NCBI RefSeq assembly: GCF_026625045.1
Contig: NZ_CP113089.1
Location: 2,604,001 to 2,668,000, forward strand
Direction of reading: 5' to 3'
DNA: 64,000 nucleotides
Source: Microcella daejeonensis
Lineage (GTDB): Bacteria > Actinomycetota > Actinomycetes > Actinomycetales > Microbacteriaceae
The notes beneath the pieces were generated by a model. It was not told the DNA's origin. It was given only the letters and a program-made list of their open reading frames with translations, and did not search any database. The position numbers and the translations under genes were made by a program. This document shows, piece by piece, positions 30,310 to 40,300 of this stretch (positions are counted from its first letter, which is position 1; every line of letters begins with the position of its first letter).

Positions 30310-31680
30310 TCAGGCCTTGCCGAGCTCCTCGGCGACGAGGAACGCGAGCTCGAGCGACTGCATGTGGTTGAGCCGCGGGTCGCAGAGCGACTCGTAGCGG
30401 GTCGCGAGCGTCGCCTCGTCGATCATCTCCGAGCCGCCGAGGCACTCGGTGACGTCGTCCCCGGTGAGCTCGACGTGGATGCCGCCGGGATGCGTGCCCG
30501 CCGCGCGGTGCGCCTCGAAGAAGCCCTTGACCTCGTCGACGACGTCGTCGAAGCGGCGCGTCTTGTACCCGGTGGGGGTGGTGAGGCCGTTGCCGTGCAT
30601 CGGGTCGGTGACCCACAGCGGAGTGGCATCGAAGCTCTTGATCGCCTCGAGGAGCGGCGGGAGGGCATCCCGGATCGTGCCCGCGCCCATGCGCGTGATG
30701 AAGGTGATGCGACCCGGCTCGCGATCGGGGTCGAGCACGTCGATGAGCTTCTCCATCGTCTCGGGCGTCGTGGACGGGCCGAGCTTGATGCCGATGGGGT
30801 TGCGGATGCGGCGGAAGAAGTCGACGTGCGCGTGATCGAGGTCGCGGGTGCGCTCGCCGATCCAGAGGAAGTGCGCGCTCGTGTTGTACGGCGTGCCGGT
30901 GCGGGAGTCGATGCGGGTCATCGGGCGCTCGTAGTCCATGAGCAGGCCCTCGTGGCTGGAGTAGAACTCCACGCGCTTGAGCTCGTCGAAGTCGGCGCCG
31001 GCCGCCTCCATGAACTTGATCGCGCGATCGATGTGACCGGCGAGGCCCTCGTAGCGCTGGTTGGCGGGGTTCGCGGCGAAGCCCTTGTTCCAGCTGTGCA
31101 CCATGCGCAGGTCGGCGAAGCCGCCCTGCGTGAAGGCGCGGATGAGGTTCAGGGTCGACGCGCTCGTGTGGTAGCCCTTGACCAGGCGGGCCGGGTCGGC
31201 CTGCCGCGACTCGGGCGTGAAGTCGTAGCCGTTGACGATGTCGCCGCGGTACGCGGGCAGCGTGACGTCGCCGCGGGTCTCGTTGTCGCTCGAGCGGGGC
31301 TTGGCGAACTGGCCGGCCATGCGGCCCATCTTGATGACGGGCATCGAGGCGCCGTAGGTCAGCACGACCGCCATCTGCAGGATCGTCTTGACCCGGTTGC
31401 GGATCTGGTCGGCCGTCGCTCCGGCGAAGGTCTCGGCGCAGTCGCCGCCCTGCAGCAGGAAGGCCTCGCCGCGGGCCGCGCGGGCGAGCCGCTCGCGCAA
31501 CTGGTCGACCTCGCCCGCGAAGACGAGCGGCGGCATGGTGGCGAGCTCGGCCGAGGCGGCGGCGACGGCGGCGGCATCCGGCCAGGCGGGCTGCTGCTTG
31601 ATCGGCAGCGTGCGCCAGTGGTCGAGACCGGCGAGCACGGCGGGGTCTGCGGAGATGACGGGTTCGGTCGGATCGACCAC
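30310..31680 (-). CDS. aroG: Class II DAHP synthase
   Basis: 3-deoxy-D-arabino-heptulosonate 7-phosphate synthase, 456 residues: PEP plus erythrose 4-phosphate, the first step of the shikimate pathway. It is the plant-like class II (AroA-II) type found in actinobacteria. Conserved segments include FLLQGGDCAETFAG (metal-binding Cys), AGQFAKPRSS, SSHEGLLMDYE, IGERTRDLDHAH and KLGPSTTPE. The start is GTG with GAAGGA upstream. The synteny with pknL and plsC is as in M. tuberculosis Rv2176-Rv2182. Confidence 0.95.
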   Translation of the reverse strand: MVDPTEPVISADPAVLAGLDHWRTLPIKQQPAWPDAAAVAAASAELATMPPLVFAGEVDQLRERLARAARGEAFLLQGGDCAETFAGATADQIRNRVKTILQMAVVLTYGASMPVIKMGRMAGQFAKPRSSDNETRGDVTLPAYRGDIVNGYDFTPESRQADPARLVKGYHTSASTLNLIRAFTQGGFADLRMVHSWNKGFAANPANQRYEGLAGHIDRAIKFMEAAGADFDELKRVEFYSSHEGLLMDYERPMTRIDSRTGTPYNTSAHFLWIGERTRDLDHAHVDFFRRIRNPIGIKLGPSTTPETMEKLIDVLDPDREPGRITFITRMGAGTIRDALPPLLEAIKSFDATPLWVTDPMHGNGLTTPTGYKTRRFDDVVDEVKGFFEAHRAAGTHPGGIHVELTGDDVTECLGGSEMIDEATLATRYESLCDPRLNHMQSLELAFLVAEELGKA

Positions 31681-31767
31681 GGCGGAACGTCCTTCGAGCG
31701 GGAGGGTGATGGGGTCATCGGCCGCGCACAGCGGCCTCGGTCGAGCCTAGTCGAGCGTCGGAGCGGC

Positions 31768-32457
31768 TCAGCGCGTGTGCGCGGGGCGGCGGTCCTTGAC
31801 CGTCGTGGCGTAGACGTCGTGATACTCCTGGCCGCTCAGGCGGCCGAGCTCGTACATGATCTCGTCCGTGATCGAGCGCAGCACGAAGCGGTCGCCCTCG
31901 AGCCCGGCGAAGCGGCTGAAGTCGAGCGGCTCGCCGAAGACGACGCCGGGGCGCATGACCTTGGGGATGCGGACGCCGATCGGCATGACCTTCTCGGTGT
32001 CGATCATCGCGACCGGCACGACGGGAGCCCCCGACTCGAGGATCATGCGGGCGACGCCCGTGCGACCGCGGTACATGATGCCGTCGGGGCTGCGGGTGCC
32101 CTCGGGGTAGATGCCGAGCGCGTAGCCGTCGGCGAGGACACGCAGACCCGTGTTGAGAGAGGCCTCGCTCGCCCGGCCGCCCGAGCGATCGATCGGCAGC
32201 TGGCCGCTCGCCTCGAAGAAGACCTTCGTGAGCCAGCCCTTGACGCCCTTGCCGGTGAAGTAGTCGCTCTTCGCCAGGAACACCACGCGCCGATCGAGCA
32301 CGAGGGGCAGGAACACCGAGTCGACGAAGGAGAGGTGGTTGCTCGCGAGGATGACCGGCCCGTTGCGGGGGACGTTCTCGATGCCGCGCACCCACGGCCG
32401 GAAGACCGTGAGCAGGATCGGCCCGATGACGAGGTTTTTCATCAGCCAGTAGAACAC
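31768..32457 (-). CDS. plsC: 1-acyl-sn-glycerol-3-phosphate acyltransferase
   Basis: A 229-residue membrane-associated LPLAT-family acyltransferase (Rv2182c-like). The catalytic NHLSFVD (HX4D), the substrate-binding YPEGTRSPDG and a following PVVPVAMI strand are present. The GTG at 32457 (VFYWLMKN) is chosen because a strong GAGGAGGGGG lies just upstream; an in-frame GTG 39 bases earlier would add 13 residues and would place that site inside the gene. It follows glucokinase by 70 bases. Confidence 0.88.
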   Translation of the reverse strand: MFYWLMKNLVIGPILLTVFRPWVRGIENVPRNGPVILASNHLSFVDSVFLPLVLDRRVVFLAKSDYFTGKGVKGWLTKVFFEASGQLPIDRSGGRASEASLNTGLRVLADGYALGIYPEGTRSPDGIMYRGRTGVARMILESGAPVVPVAMIDTEKVMPIGVRIPKVMRPGVVFGEPLDFSRFAGLEGDRFVLRSITDEIMYELGRLSGQEYHDVYATTVKDRRPAHTR

Positions 32458-32527
32458 CGGTGTCCCCCTCCTCTCGCCGCGGTCGTCGCTGGGCACAACC
32501 CTAACCCTCTCGACGAGGGCGGGCGTC

Positions 32528-33481
32528 TCAGCTCGTCGCGGCCTCGGCGTGGATGCGGGCGAGGTCGGCGGCGCCGACCACCCCCGCGTCGTTGACGAGC
32601 TCGGCGACGACGAAGCGCGGCTCGGGGTGGTACCCCCGGGCCGGGAGGTGGCTCAGGTAGCTCTCGCGCACCGGGTCGAGCAGAAGATCGCCCGCGATCG
32701 ACACTCCCCCGCCGAAGACGAACAGCTCGGGGTCGAGCACGGCCGAGAGGCTCGCGCAGGCCTGGCCGAGCCAGTGCCCGAGCTGGCGCAGGGCGTGCAG
32801 GGCTCCCGGGTCCCCCTCGGCGATGTACTCGGCGAGGATGCCCCCATCGAGCGCCCCCGCCCGCTCGCGCGCGGCGGCCAGGGCCAGGCCGATGCCGCCG
32901 GCATCGGCGATCTCGTTCGCCATGCGCAGCAGCGCGCGGCCCGAGCCGTACTGCTCGATGCAGCCGCGGGCCCCGCATCCGCAGGGCAGGCCGTCGGGCA
33001 CGACCCGCAGGTGGCCGAGCTCGCCGGCCGTGCCGAAGCCGCCGCGCAGCAGGCGGTCGCCCGTGACGATCGCGCCGCCGACCCCGGTGCCGATCGTCAG
33101 CATCGTCATGTCGCGGGCATCCCGCGCGGCGCCGAAGCGGAACTCGGCCCAGCCGGCGGCGTTGGCGTCGTTGTCGATGGTGACGTCCATGCCGAGGCGC
33201 TCGCGCAGCCGGTCGCGCAGCGGCTCGTTGCGCCACTTGATGTTCGGCGCGTAGTAGACGGTGCTCTGCGCGGAGTCGATGAAGCCGGCGGCGGCGACGC
33301 CCGTGGCGACGACCCGATGCCCGAGCGCGAGGCGCTCCACCATGCCGACGACGACGTCGACGATGGCGGCCGGGTCTCCGGCGGGCGTCGGACGGCGCTC
33401 CTCCGCGACGATCACCCCGTCATCGGCGACAAGCGCGCCCGCGATCTTGGTCCCACCGATGTCGATTCCCACAGCATGCAC
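32528..33481 (-). CDS. glkA: ROK-family glucokinase
   Basis: A 317-residue cytosolic ATP-dependent glucose kinase of the ROK family, the same length as Streptomyces GlkA. The phosphate-binding DIGGTKIAGALV is at residues 7-18. The catalytic Asp is in TIDNDANAAG, and GELGH precedes the zinc motif GLPCGCGARGCIEQY with its Cys triad. There is no helix-turn-helix domain, so it is an enzyme and not a ROK repressor. The GTG start is divergent from the fadD15-like gene. Confidence 0.92.
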   Translation of the reverse strand: MHAVGIDIGGTKIAGALVADDGVIVAEERRPTPAGDPAAIVDVVVGMVERLALGHRVVATGVAAAGFIDSAQSTVYYAPNIKWRNEPLRDRLRERLGMDVTIDNDANAAGWAEFRFGAARDARDMTMLTIGTGVGGAIVTGDRLLRGGFGTAGELGHLRVVPDGLPCGCGARGCIEQYGSGRALLRMANEIADAGGIGLALAAARERAGALDGGILAEYIAEGDPGALHALRQLGHWLGQACASLSAVLDPELFVFGGGVSIAGDLLLDPVRESYLSHLPARGYHPEPRFVVAELVNDAGVVGAADLARIHAEAATS

Positions 33482-33579
33482 GGGACACGAGCCTAGCGGG
33501 GCCCGCGCGCCCCATGAGAGGGAGCGCGCTGCGGATAGACTTCCGCCACCACCCGTCCAACGGTACCGAAGGAGTTGCC

Positions 33580-35406
33580 GTGAAAGAGTTCGTCGTCCCG
33601 GCCGTCGTCACACCCGACCCCCAGGCCAACGCCACCGACCTCCTCGTCGACCGCGTGGCCATCGACCCCGACGCCGCGCTCTTCGCGCTGCCGACCGCCG
33701 ACGGCGGCTGGCAGGACGTCTCGGCCGGGGAGTTCCACCGCCAGGTCGTCGCGCTCGCGAAGGGCTTCATGGCCTCCGGCGTGCAGGCCGGCGACAAGAT
33801 CGGCTTCATCTGCAAGACGCGCTACGAGTGGACCCTCGTCGACTTCGCCGCCTGGTTCGCCGGCGCCGTGCTCGTGCCGATCTACGAGACCAGCTCGCCG
33901 AGCCAGATCCAGTACATCCTCGACAACTCCGAGGCGACCGCGATCATCGTCGAGACGGCCGAGCACTTCTCGCGCTTCGACGAGATCGCCGGCGACGTGG
34001 CGCACGTCGCCACCACCTGGCAGATGCACCTCGGCGACCTCGACAAGCTCGCCGCTCAGGGCACGGGCATCAGCGACGAGCAGGTCGAGGAGCGCCGCCG
34101 GATCGCCGTCGGCTCGGATCTCGCGACGCTCATCTACACCTCCGGCTCGACCGGCACCCCCAAGGGCTGCATCCTCACCCACTCGAACTTCGTGGAGCTC
34201 AGCCGCAACGCCGCGGTCGCCATGAAGGAGGTGCTGGCGCCGGGAGCATCCACCCTGCTCTTCATCACCACCGCGCACGTCTTCGCCCGGTTCATCTCCA
34301 TCCTCGCCGTGCACGCCGGGGCCAAGGTCGGCCACCAGGCCGACACCAAGCAGCTCCTGCCGGCGCTCGGCTCCTTCAAGCCCACGTTCCTGCTCGCCGT
34401 GCCGCGCGTCTTCGAGAAGGTCTACAACTCCTCGGAGCAGAAGGCCGAGGCCGGGGGCAAGGGCAAGATCTTCCGCCGGGCGGCCGACGTCGCCGTCGCC
34501 CACTCGCAGGCGCTCGACGCCGGCACCGTCCCGTTCGGGCTCAAGGTGCAGTTCGCGCTCTTCGACCGCCTGGTGTACTCCAAGCTCAAGGCCGCGATGG
34601 GCGGCCGCGTCGTCTACGCGGTCTCCGGATCGGCTCCCCTCGGTCTGCGGCTCGGCCACTTCTTCCGCAGCATGGGCATCCGGATCCTCGAGGGCTACGG
34701 CCTGACCGAGACGACGGCGCCGGCCACGGTCAACCTGGTGAGCAAGTTCAAGATCGGCACGACCGGCCCGGCCCTGCCCGGCGTCGGCGTGAAGATCGCC
34801 GAGGACGGCGAGATCCTCGTCAAGGGCATCAACGTCTTCGCCGGCTACTGGAAGAACGAGGCGGCGACGGCCGAGGTGATGGACGGCGAGTGGTTCCGCA
34901 CGGGCGACCTCGGCACCCTCGACGATGACGGCTACCTCACGATCACCGGGCGCAAGAAGGAGATCATCGTCACGGCCGGAGGCAAGAACGTCGCCCCCGC
35001 CGGGCTCGAGGACCCGATCCGCTCGAACCCGATCATCGGCCAGGTCGTCGTCGTGGGCGATCAGAAGCCCTTCGTCTCGGCCCTCATCACGCTCGACAGC
35101 GAGATGCTGCCGGTCTGGCTCAACAACAACGGCGAGGAGGCGACGATGTCGCTCGACGCCGCGGCCCGGCACCCGAAGGTGCTCGCCGAGGTGCAGCGCG
35201 CGGTCGACGTGGCCAACGCCCGCGTCTCGCGCGCCGAGTCGATCCGCAAGTTCACCATCCTCGCCACCGAGTTCACGGAGGCGAGCGGTCATCTCACGCC
35301 GAAGATGAGCATCAAGCGCAACGTCATCACCGCCGACTTCGCGTCGGTGATCGAGGGCATGTACGCCGGGGCTCCGCAGACGCAGGGGATCTCGCTGCAG
35401 GGCTGA
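33580..35406 (+). CDS. fadD15: Long-chain fatty-acid-CoA ligase (FadD15-like)
   Basis: A 608-residue AMP-forming acyl-CoA synthetase. The P-loop-like YTSGSTGTPKGC (near residue 185), GYGLTETTAPATVN and WFRTGDLGTLDDDGYLTITG motifs are all present, and the C-terminal lysine region reads GHLTPKMSIKR. The GTG start at 33580 has GAAGGAG six bases before it; the frame is open further upstream but without a site. The position near plsC and glucokinase matches Rv2187 (fadD15). It activates fatty acids for phospholipid synthesis or oxidation. Confidence 0.92.
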   Translation: MKEFVVPAVVTPDPQANATDLLVDRVAIDPDAALFALPTADGGWQDVSAGEFHRQVVALAKGFMASGVQAGDKIGFICKTRYEWTLVDFAAWFAGAVLVPIYETSSPSQIQYILDNSEATAIIVETAEHFSRFDEIAGDVAHVATTWQMHLGDLDKLAAQGTGISDEQVEERRRIAVGSDLATLIYTSGSTGTPKGCILTHSNFVELSRNAAVAMKEVLAPGASTLLFITTAHVFARFISILAVHAGAKVGHQADTKQLLPALGSFKPTFLLAVPRVFEKVYNSSEQKAEAGGKGKIFRRAADVAVAHSQALDAGTVPFGLKVQFALFDRLVYSKLKAAMGGRVVYAVSGSAPLGLRLGHFFRSMGIRILEGYGLTETTAPATVNLVSKFKIGTTGPALPGVGVKIAEDGEILVKGINVFAGYWKNEAATAEVMDGEWFRTGDLGTLDDDGYLTITGRKKEIIVTAGGKNVAPAGLEDPIRSNPIIGQVVVVGDQKPFVSALITLDSEMLPVWLNNNGEEATMSLDAAARHPKVLAEVQRAVDVANARVSRAESIRKFTILATEFTEASGHLTPKMSIKRNVITADFASVIEGMYAGAPQTQGISLQG

Positions 35407-35421
35407 GACGCCGAACCGGCC

Positions 35422-35456
35422 GACGGGGCGCTCCTCCTCACGGAGGGCGCCCCGTC
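35422..35456. terminator. Hairpin between convergent fadD15 and def
   Basis: GACGGGGCGC (35422-35431) pairs perfectly with GCGCCCCGTC (35447-35456); a further CCTCC/GGAGG helix lies inside. It begins 16 bases after the fadD15 stop. No U-tract follows. Probable factor-assisted or I-shaped terminator. Confidence 0.6.
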
Positions 35457-35518
35457 GTCGTCGGAGGGCTTCAGTGCCGCGCATCGGCCGTGACGGTCGC
35501 GGGATGCCGCTGCCGGGG

Positions 35519-36016
35519 TCAGCGGCCGAACCACTCCTGGCGACGGATGGCCTGCATGGCCGCGCGCTTGACCTCGGGCTCGAGCCCCTCGATGTAGAGG
35601 CGTCCGTCGAGATGGTCGGTCTCGTGCTGCAGGGCCTGGGCGAGCAGGCCCTCCCCCGCGAGCTCGACGGGGGCGCCGTCGAGGTCGATGCCGGTGACAC
35701 GGGCCCAGGGGTGGCGCAGCCGCGGGAAGCCGACGCCCGGCACGGAGAGGCAGCCCTCGTCGACGGGCTCCGGCTCGCCGCGCACCTCGACGAGCACGGG
35801 GTTGAGCACGTACCCCACGACGCCGTCGACGTTGTAGCTGAACGCCCGCAGGCCGACCCCGATCTGGTTGGCGGCGACGCCGGCGCGGCCCGGCTCGCGC
35901 ACGGTGTCGAGCAGGTCGGCGACGAGGCGACGGGTGCTGTCGTCGATGCGGCCGATCTCGTCCGTGCGCGATCGGAGGACGGGGTCGCCGAAGAGGCGGA
36001 TGGGGCGGACGGTCAT
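35519..36016 (-). CDS. def: Peptide deformylase
   Basis: Removes the formyl group from nascent N-termini, 165 residues. The three deformylase motifs are visible: GVAANQIG (46-53, usually GxGLAAxQ), EGCLSVP (87-93, metal ligand C89) and QHETDHLDG (130-138, ligands H131 and H135, catalytic E132). It lies only nine bases downstream of the MinD-like ATPase gene and is probably cotranscribed. The methionyl-tRNA formyltransferase gene that often accompanies def is not present here. Confidence 0.94.
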   Translation of the reverse strand: MTVRPIRLFGDPVLRSRTDEIGRIDDSTRRLVADLLDTVREPGRAGVAANQIGVGLRAFSYNVDGVVGYVLNPVLVEVRGEPEPVDEGCLSVPGVGFPRLRHPWARVTGIDLDGAPVELAGEGLLAQALQHETDHLDGRLYIEGLEPEVKRAAMQAIRRQEWFGR

Positions 36017-36025
36017 CGGGCGCGG

Positions 36026-37303
36026 TCAGCGCTCCACGACGGGCATGCCGTCCATGACGATCGCCGCCAGCTGGCGGGCGTAATAGCGGGTGGTGGGGTG
36101 CAGCGAGTCCCAGTTGATCGCGCTGCCCGCCGCGAGCTGCTCGTCGTAGGGGATGCGCACGATCGCCCGCACGCGCGAGGCGAAGTGCGCCTCGATCTCG
36201 TCGAGCTTGACGAGGTTCGTGGCCTGGGTGCCGGCGTTGATCGCGACGACAGCGTTGCGCACGAGAGCGCCGTAGCCGTTCGCCTCGAGCCACGTGAGCG
36301 TCTCGGAGGCGAGCCGGGCCTCGTCGACGCTGCCGCCCGAGACGATGACGATCGAGTCGGCCCGCTGCAGCGTCGCGCGCATGACGGAGTGAACGATGCC
36401 CGTGCCGCAGTCGGTCAGCACGATCGAGTAGTACCGTGCGGCGAGGTCGGCGACGACGTTGTAGTCGTTCTCGTCGAAGGCCTCCGACAGCATCGGATCG
36501 GTATCGCTCGCGAGCACGTCGAGGCGGGTCTCGTCGCGCGAGACGAGCGTCGAGAAATCGGTGTAGCCCTGGATGCTCGCCGCGCGGTTCACGACATCCC
36601 GCACGGTCGCCCGGGTCTGCTTGGTGATGCGCTCGCTCAGCGTGCCGCGGTCGGGGTTCGCGTCGATGGCGATGATGCGGTCCTCGCGCACCGAGGCGAG
36701 CGCCATGCCGAGCAGCGTGGTGACGGTGGTCTTGCCGACACCGCCCTTGCGGGTGAGCACCGGGACGAAGCGGGCCCCGCCCTCGAGCGCGATGTCGATG
36801 CGGGCGTCGAGCTCCTTGCGGGCGCGCACCTTCGGGGAGTCTCCGAGGTTCACCCGGTGCAGGGTCGCGCGGTACACGAAGCGCGGCCACGCGCCCTCGG
36901 GCTGCGCCCGCAGACCCCTGCGGGAGTCGATGAGGCGGTCGGCGGTGAGCATCGCGGCCGACTCCGGGCCGACGCGCGTGCCGTGCATCCGCTCATGGCG
37001 GGTGTAGTCGGCGACCGCGACGCCGCCCGTGTCGGTGGGCGGGGACGTGGTGGCGCGGGCGAGGGAGTCGTCGGCGAGGGCGATAGTCGTCGTGCCGGTC
37101 TCGAGGACCTCGATGACGCCCGGATCGATCGACTGGCCGGAGAGGGCGACGGCGGTCTCATCGTCGGGGGCGACGCGCACCGGGGCCGGGAGCGCCACCT
37201 CGATGGTGAGGGACTCGGGCAGCGAGGCGGCGAGATCGTCGCCGGAGGGCTCGAGTCCGTCGTCGACGGTCGCGTCATCCCGACGGGCGCGGTCAGGCAC
37301 CAT
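36026..37303 (-). CDS. MinD/ParA-family ATPase with long N-terminal extension
   Basis: A 425-residue protein. About 175 N-terminal residues are low-complexity and acidic (Asp/Ala/Thr/Pro), followed by RFVYRATLHRVNLGDSPKVR and a deviant Walker A KGGVGKTT (186-193). AIDANPDRGTLSER and the VLTDCGTGIV switch region follow. This layout resembles the ATPases linked to type VII (ESX) secretion, such as EspI, more than chromosome ParA. No ESX gene lies in the window. The ATG is preceded by AGGAGGAG. The partner is unknown. Confidence 0.8.
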   Translation of the reverse strand: MVPDRARRDDATVDDGLEPSGDDLAASLPESLTIEVALPAPVRVAPDDETAVALSGQSIDPGVIEVLETGTTTIALADDSLARATTSPPTDTGGVAVADYTRHERMHGTRVGPESAAMLTADRLIDSRRGLRAQPEGAWPRFVYRATLHRVNLGDSPKVRARKELDARIDIALEGGARFVPVLTRKGGVGKTTVTTLLGMALASVREDRIIAIDANPDRGTLSERITKQTRATVRDVVNRAASIQGYTDFSTLVSRDETRLDVLASDTDPMLSEAFDENDYNVVADLAARYYSIVLTDCGTGIVHSVMRATLQRADSIVIVSGGSVDEARLASETLTWLEANGYGALVRNAVVAINAGTQATNLVKLDEIEAHFASRVRAIVRIPYDEQLAAGSAINWDSLHPTTRYYARQLAAIVMDGMPVVER

Positions 37304-37395
37304 AGAGCGACTCTCCTCCTGTTGATCCGGCTCGCCAGTCTAGCGTCCGGTGCTGCAGCCGGGCGCGGCCGGGCGCCGCCGCCCGCGCCCCGGGC

Positions 37396-40300
37396 TCAGC
37401 CCACGACGACGAGCAGATCCCCCGCCTCGACCTGCTGCGTGGCCGGCACGGCGAGCCGCTGCACGGTGCCCGCGACGGGGGCGGTGATCGCCGCCTCCAT
37501 CTTCATGGCCTCGATCGTGGCGACCGTCTGGCCGACGGCGACCTTCTCGCCCTCGGCGACCTTGAGGGTCACGACCCCCATGAACGGCGCCGCGATCTGG
37601 CCGGGCTGGGCGGGATCGGCCTTCTCCGCGCTCACGGCGTCCACCGCGATCGAGCGGTCGCGCACCGTCACCGGGCGCATCTGCCCGTTGAGCGTCGCCA
37701 TGACGCTGCGCATGCCCTTCTCGTCGGGCTCGCCGATCGCCTCGAGCGAGATGAAGAGGCTCACGCCGCGCTCGATCTCGATCGTGTGCTCCACCCCGGG
37801 CTTCAGCCCGTAGAGGTAGTCGGGGGTGGCGAGCACCGAGAGGTCGCCATACTGCTCGCGCACCTGCAGGAACTGCTGCGTCGGCTGGGCGAAGAGCAGC
37901 TGGTTGAGCATGAGACGCCGGTCGTCCGTCGAGCCGGCGAGCTTCGCGCGCTGCTCGTCGGTGAGGGGGGTCGTGCCGATCTTGACCGTGCGACCCTCGA
38001 GCACCTTCGAGCGGAAGGGCTCGGGCCAGCCGCCCGGCAGATCGCCCAGCTCGCCGGCCATGAAGCCGATGACCGAGTCGGGGATGTCGTAGTTCTGCGG
38101 GTTCTGCTCGAAGTCGGCCGGGTCGGCTCCCGCCGCCGCCATCTGCAGCGCGAGGTCGCCGACCACCTTCGACGAGGGGGTCACTTTGGTGGGTCGGCCG
38201 AGGATGCGGTTCGCCGCGGCGTACCAGTCCTCGATGAGCTCGAAGCGGTCGCCGAGCCCGAGAGCGATGGCCTGCTGGCGCAGGTTCGACAGCTGGCCGC
38301 CGGGGATCTCGTGCGTGTAGACGCGCCCCGTGGGGCCCGGCAGGCCCGACTCGAAGGGCGCGTAGGCCCGGCGCACCGACTCCCAGTACGGCTCGAGATC
38401 GGTGACGGCCTCGAGCGGGATGCCCGTGTCGCGCTCGGTGTGCGCGAGCGCGGCGACGAGCGCCGAGAGCGAGGGCTGCGAGGTCGTCCCCGCCAAGGGG
38501 GCGCTCGCGGCGTCGACCGCGTCGGCTCCGGCGCGCGCGGCCGCGAGCAGGGTCGCGAGCTGGCCGCCGGCGGTGTCGTGCGTGTGCACGTGCACCGGCA
38601 GGTCGAAGCGCTCGCGCAGCGCGGCGACGAGCTTCTCGGCCGCGCCGGCGCGCAGCAGGCCCGCCATGTCCTTGATGGCGAGGATGTGCGCGCCCGACTC
38701 GACCATCCGCTCGGCGAGCCGCAGGTAGTAGTCGAGCGTGTAGAGGTCCTCGGCCGGGTCGAGCAGGTCGCCCGAGTAGCACAGCGCCACCTCGGCCACC
38801 GTGGATCCCGTGGCGAGCACCGCGTCGATCGCGGGCCGCATCTGGTCGACGTCGTTGAGCGCGTCGAAGATGCGGAAGACGTCGATGCCCGTCGCGGCGG
38901 CCTCGGCGACGAAGGCGTCGGTCACCTCGGTCGGGTACGGCGTGTAGCCGACCGTGTTGCGCCCGCGCAGCAGCATCTGGATGGCGACGTTCGGGAGGGC
39001 CTCGCGCATGGCCGCGAGACGCTGCCACGGGTCCTCCCCCAGGAATCGGAGGGCGACGTCGTAGGTCGCTCCGCCCCAGGCCTCGACGCTGAGCAGCTGC
39101 GGCGTCAGCCGCGCGACGTGCGGCATGACCGCGGTGAGGTCGCGCGAGCGCACCCGCGTGGCGAGGAGCGACTGGTGGGCATCCCGGAAGGTCGTGTCGG
39201 TGACGGCGAGGGCGGTCTGCGCGCGCAGCGCGCGGGAGAAGCCCTCGGGGCCGAGCTCGAGCAGGCGCTGGCGCGATCCCTCGGGCGCCGACGCCTCGAG
39301 GTCGACCGTCGGCAGCTTGAGCGCGGGGTCGATGATGCCGGTTCCGGCGCCGTGCGGCTGGTTGACGGTGACGTCGGCGAGCCAGCTGAGCACCTTCGTG
39401 CCGCGATCCTTCGAGGCGTTGCTGCGCACGAGGTGCGGCCGCTCCTCGATGAAGGAGGTGCTGAGGTCGCCCGCCTGGAACGCGGGGTCGTCGAGCACGG
39501 CCTGCAGGAAGGGGATGTTCGTGGTCACGCCGCGGATGCGGAACTCGGCGAGGCCGCGACGCGAGCGGGAGACGGCTGCGGCGAAGTCGCGACCGCGGCA
39601 GGTCATCTTCGCGAGCATCGAGTCGAAGTGGGGCGAGATCTGCGCGCCGGAGGCGATCGTGCCGCCGTCGAGGCGCACGCCGGCGCCGCCGGGCGAGCGG
39701 TAGGTCGTGATCTTGCCGGTGTCGGGGCGGAAGCCGCTCGCCGGGTCCTCCGTCGTGATGCGGCACTGCAGGGCCGCGCCGCGCAGGTGGATGCTCTCCT
39801 GCTCCAGCCCGAGCTCGGCGAGGGTCTGGCCGTAGGCGATGCGCATCTGCGACTGCACGAGGTCGACGTCGGTGACCTCCTCGGTCACGGTGTGCTCGAC
39901 CTGGATGCGCGGGTTCATCTCGATGAAGACGTGCTCGCCCGCGCGCTCCCCCGCGGTGTCGAGCAGGAACTCGACCGTGCCCGCGTTGACGTAGCCGATC
40001 GACTTCGCGAAGGCGATGGCGTCGCGGTACATCGCCTGGCGCACGCCCTCGTCGAGGTTCGGGGCCGGCGCGATCTCGACGACCTTCTGGTGGCGGCGCT
40101 GCACCGAGCAGTCGCGCTCGAACAGGTGAACGGTGCCGCCGTGGGCGTCGGCGAGGATCTGCACCTCGATGTGCCGGGGGCGCACGACGGCCTGCTCGAC
40201 GAACATGGTCGCGTCGCCGAAGGCGCTGTCGGCCTCGCGCATGGCGGCCTTGAGCGCGTCCTCGAGATCCTCCCGGCGCTCGACGCGGCGCATGCCGCGC